Shown one piece after another: positions 49,585 through 64,000 of a DNA stretch of 64,000 nucleotides. The notes under the pieces were generated by a model. That model saw only the letters and a program-made list of their open reading frames with translations, ran no database searches and was not told where the DNA came from. Both the position numbers and the translations under genes were made by a program. The stretch's first letter is position 1. Each line of letters starts with the position of its first letter. Source of the DNA: Aculops lycopersici (taxonomy: Eukaryota; Arthropoda; Arachnida; Trombidiformes; Eriophyidae); the NCBI GenBank assembly GCA_015350385.1, contig WNKI01000002.1, positions 4,706,636 through 4,770,635 of the forward strand, read 5' to 3'.

Positions 49585-50937
49585 TCGGTCGAATGGCTGA
49601 CTCAGAGGCTAGAAGTTGCACAATAAGAGCTTAGCAAAAAATTTATATATTTTCAGTTAGTTTTTTGGGTCGAGCCAAAACTAATGATAACAATAACTAA
49701 TAATAACAATTTGCAACTAACCCAACCTCATGCCTCAGGATGGAGTTATACAAATTTGTAATTCCAAAGGAATCCCAGAGCTTCGTTTCGGTCGTTGACA
49801 TTCCCGTTAACTCCTATTGTTTCTGTCTCTTTCTCTCTCTCGCTCTATTGGTCCAAACTTTTTGCTCCGCTGCTCACACTAGCGGCGGATAATCGACACC
49901 ATTGGCCAGAACACAGTGGCGAGTCGCTATTTTTCGAGCTCGTAGCGAGCTGCGAGATCAGCAAAGTTTGTTAGCTCACATAACTAACTTTAGTTTTGTT
50001 TTGGTTGTTGCCACATTGGATGCCACTTGCGCTTGACGCAGCGCAAACGACATTACGCTTCGAGCTACATTAAGAGTAGAATTATCGATACTCGAGTTCA
50101 GCTCGGCAAGCTAATGAGGAATTGAGATAACAGGTGGCGCTCCCTTCGGATGGGGTTTGAAGAAACACGCGCGCCTGCTCGCGGCGGAAGTGAGACGACG
50201 CACGAGCTAATGTGATGTGCCAGCCGATTCAACGACGCCAGCACATGGCCCCAGTTGTTGGTGGCATCGACTGGCCAACCACTTGCGCATGAGCACTCAA
50301 GGCAAATCTTCGCTTCCCTCTCTTCCTTTCTTTCTCGACACTCGAGCTTGAGAATGGCAAGTTGCTAACACTTGGAGTTTGTTTGTTTAACCCGCACACG
50401 CGACCCCCAAAAGAAGCCACCAACTCCACTCGTTTAGTCAGCCATTTGGCTAGCTTGCTCTTTGAATAGACCGACAGCTAGCTAGCTAGATAAGTTTCCG
50501 CTTGCAAGTTACTCCTTCATCGTCTCTTACATTCAATTTGTTTATTTGCGCTTCAAAAGCGCCACCACTGAAAGTGCAAACAAACCTCAAGCTTCTCGCC
50601 GCAACTCTTTAGACACACCAAAGACACTAGCAGGAGAGAGAGAGAGAGAGATTAAGTGGAATTTGATTGGCTTCGGCACAAGCACGCAAACACAATGTAG
50701 TTAGGACAGTGATGATATAGCTGAGGGAGTGAGTGAGCAGTTTAGAGATTTTTACCTGAGATGCGGAGTTCATCAAATCATTATCCCTATAAATCCGTTA
50801 TCTAGACCAGAAAAGTCGTGGTGAATTGAATTCATCGACAAGAGTTTGTCAACTAACTGTAACTAGTTGGCGAGATTTCATCAAATTGAATCTATTAGTG
50901 GAGTAGTAGAAGTAGTGGTGGTGGTGGTTAAAACATC
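49585..50937 (+). other. mGluR promoter and 5' UTR region
   Basis: Contains ATTTATATATTT at about 49639, a CT-rich run near 49830 and a GA tract at about 50634-50651, roughly 290 bases before the ATG. No protein-like frame was seen. Confidence 0.5.
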
Positions 50938-63330
<12,393 letters not shown>

Positions 63331-64000
63331 GTTTTCCATTTTCTGAAAAAAGTCCATCTCATAGTGAGAAAGAAGGCGGTTTGGTTGGCAAACTTAAACC
63401 TAAAACTCTCCGTGGTCAATTTAGCGAGACCAACGCTACAAGCTTCAAGTTTGGAGTCTTCAGCTGCAGCTAAACCGCTTACGTAACTCCGGGGGTCATT
63501 AGGGGCGAGCCGGTGTTCATTTGTCAAGTTGGGCTCGCAAGTTGACTACTCGCAGGCGGAGAGACGCCTATCCGTTCGCTTGACGGCTGGCTGGCTGGCT
63601 AGCGAGCCAGCTAGCCTGCTTGCTGTTTTGCCGGCAAGCTAGCTTGCCAAGTCACCGGCTAGCTTACCGCACCATTCTCCTCTTCTTTCGGTGTTATCGC
63701 CTCACTCGGGACGGCCACTTGGGAGTTTTCTCTCTAACGTGAGCACAATCATGCGCGAGCAGGCCTCTTGAGCAGCAATACAGCTGCCGCCGCCACAGCA
63801 CAACTTCCGGTGCAAATTTCCCATTGTTCTTTGCCTCTCTCATTGCTGCGATCGTGACGCTGAGATTATGCTTGAATCTTCGATGTCTACACTTGAGGAT
63901 ATGGTGAGCCAGGGGATATTTGAGTGTTTGAGTAAAGTATGGAGTTTATTTAAATACGCTAGCAGAGAGCAGGAGGTCGACAAGGCCGCAGACAATCAGG
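63331..64000 (+). other. mGluR 3' UTR or intron; right edge of window
   Basis: Dense GGCT and GCTAGC words at 63584-63665 can fold on themselves. No further coding exon could be assigned. Confidence 0.5.

Overview
The window reads as nuclear DNA of an invertebrate animal, most probably an arthropod (perhaps a chelicerate or crustacean; I cannot fix the taxon). Four protein-coding genes with introns can be reconstructed, all of animal-specific families. There is no operon structure, rRNA, tRNA or CRISPR array that I could see. Two runs of N inside simple repeats show this is a draft assembly.

Layout. (1) 1-3462: non-coding flank and 5' UTR. 3463-7214 (+): an SLC1-family excitatory amino acid transporter (EAAT) in two coding exons, then an A/C-rich 3' UTR. 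(2) 8251-25365: about 17 kb of mostly non-coding DNA, rich in simple repeats and CpG, with a gap-containing composite microsatellite at 9790-10132 and a few unassigned exon-like pieces. (3) 25366-27288 (-): the main exon of a BCL11/CTIP-type zinc-finger repressor. (4) 27289-43429: 16 kb of repeat-rich DNA with no convincing gene. (5) 43430-46083 (-): a CD36/SCARB-family scavenger receptor in two coding exons. (6) 50938 to at least 63330 (+): a metabotropic glutamate receptor of group I (mGluR1/5) type in eight reconstructed exons, probably continuing past the right edge.

How the genes relate. EAAT clears extracellular glutamate and mGluR senses it, so two parts of glutamatergic signalling lie within about 60 kb. 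BCL11 proteins are often neuronal transcription factors. The CD36-like gene and the mGluR gene are divergently transcribed, 4.85 kb between start codons. Physical proximity does not by itself show shared regulation.

Most distinctive: group I mGluR identity with a ~100-residue insertion ahead of its cysteine-rich domain; a CD36-like receptor with a ~210-residue cytoplasmic tail; a BCL11 protein lacking the internal zinc-finger pair but carrying a CtBP-type PQDLS motif; a 9-mer (CACTTGTTG) present at least 19 times; and a composite (CT)n-gap-(TACG)n-(TAC)n-(CT)n repeat at two distant places, each broken by an assembly gap.
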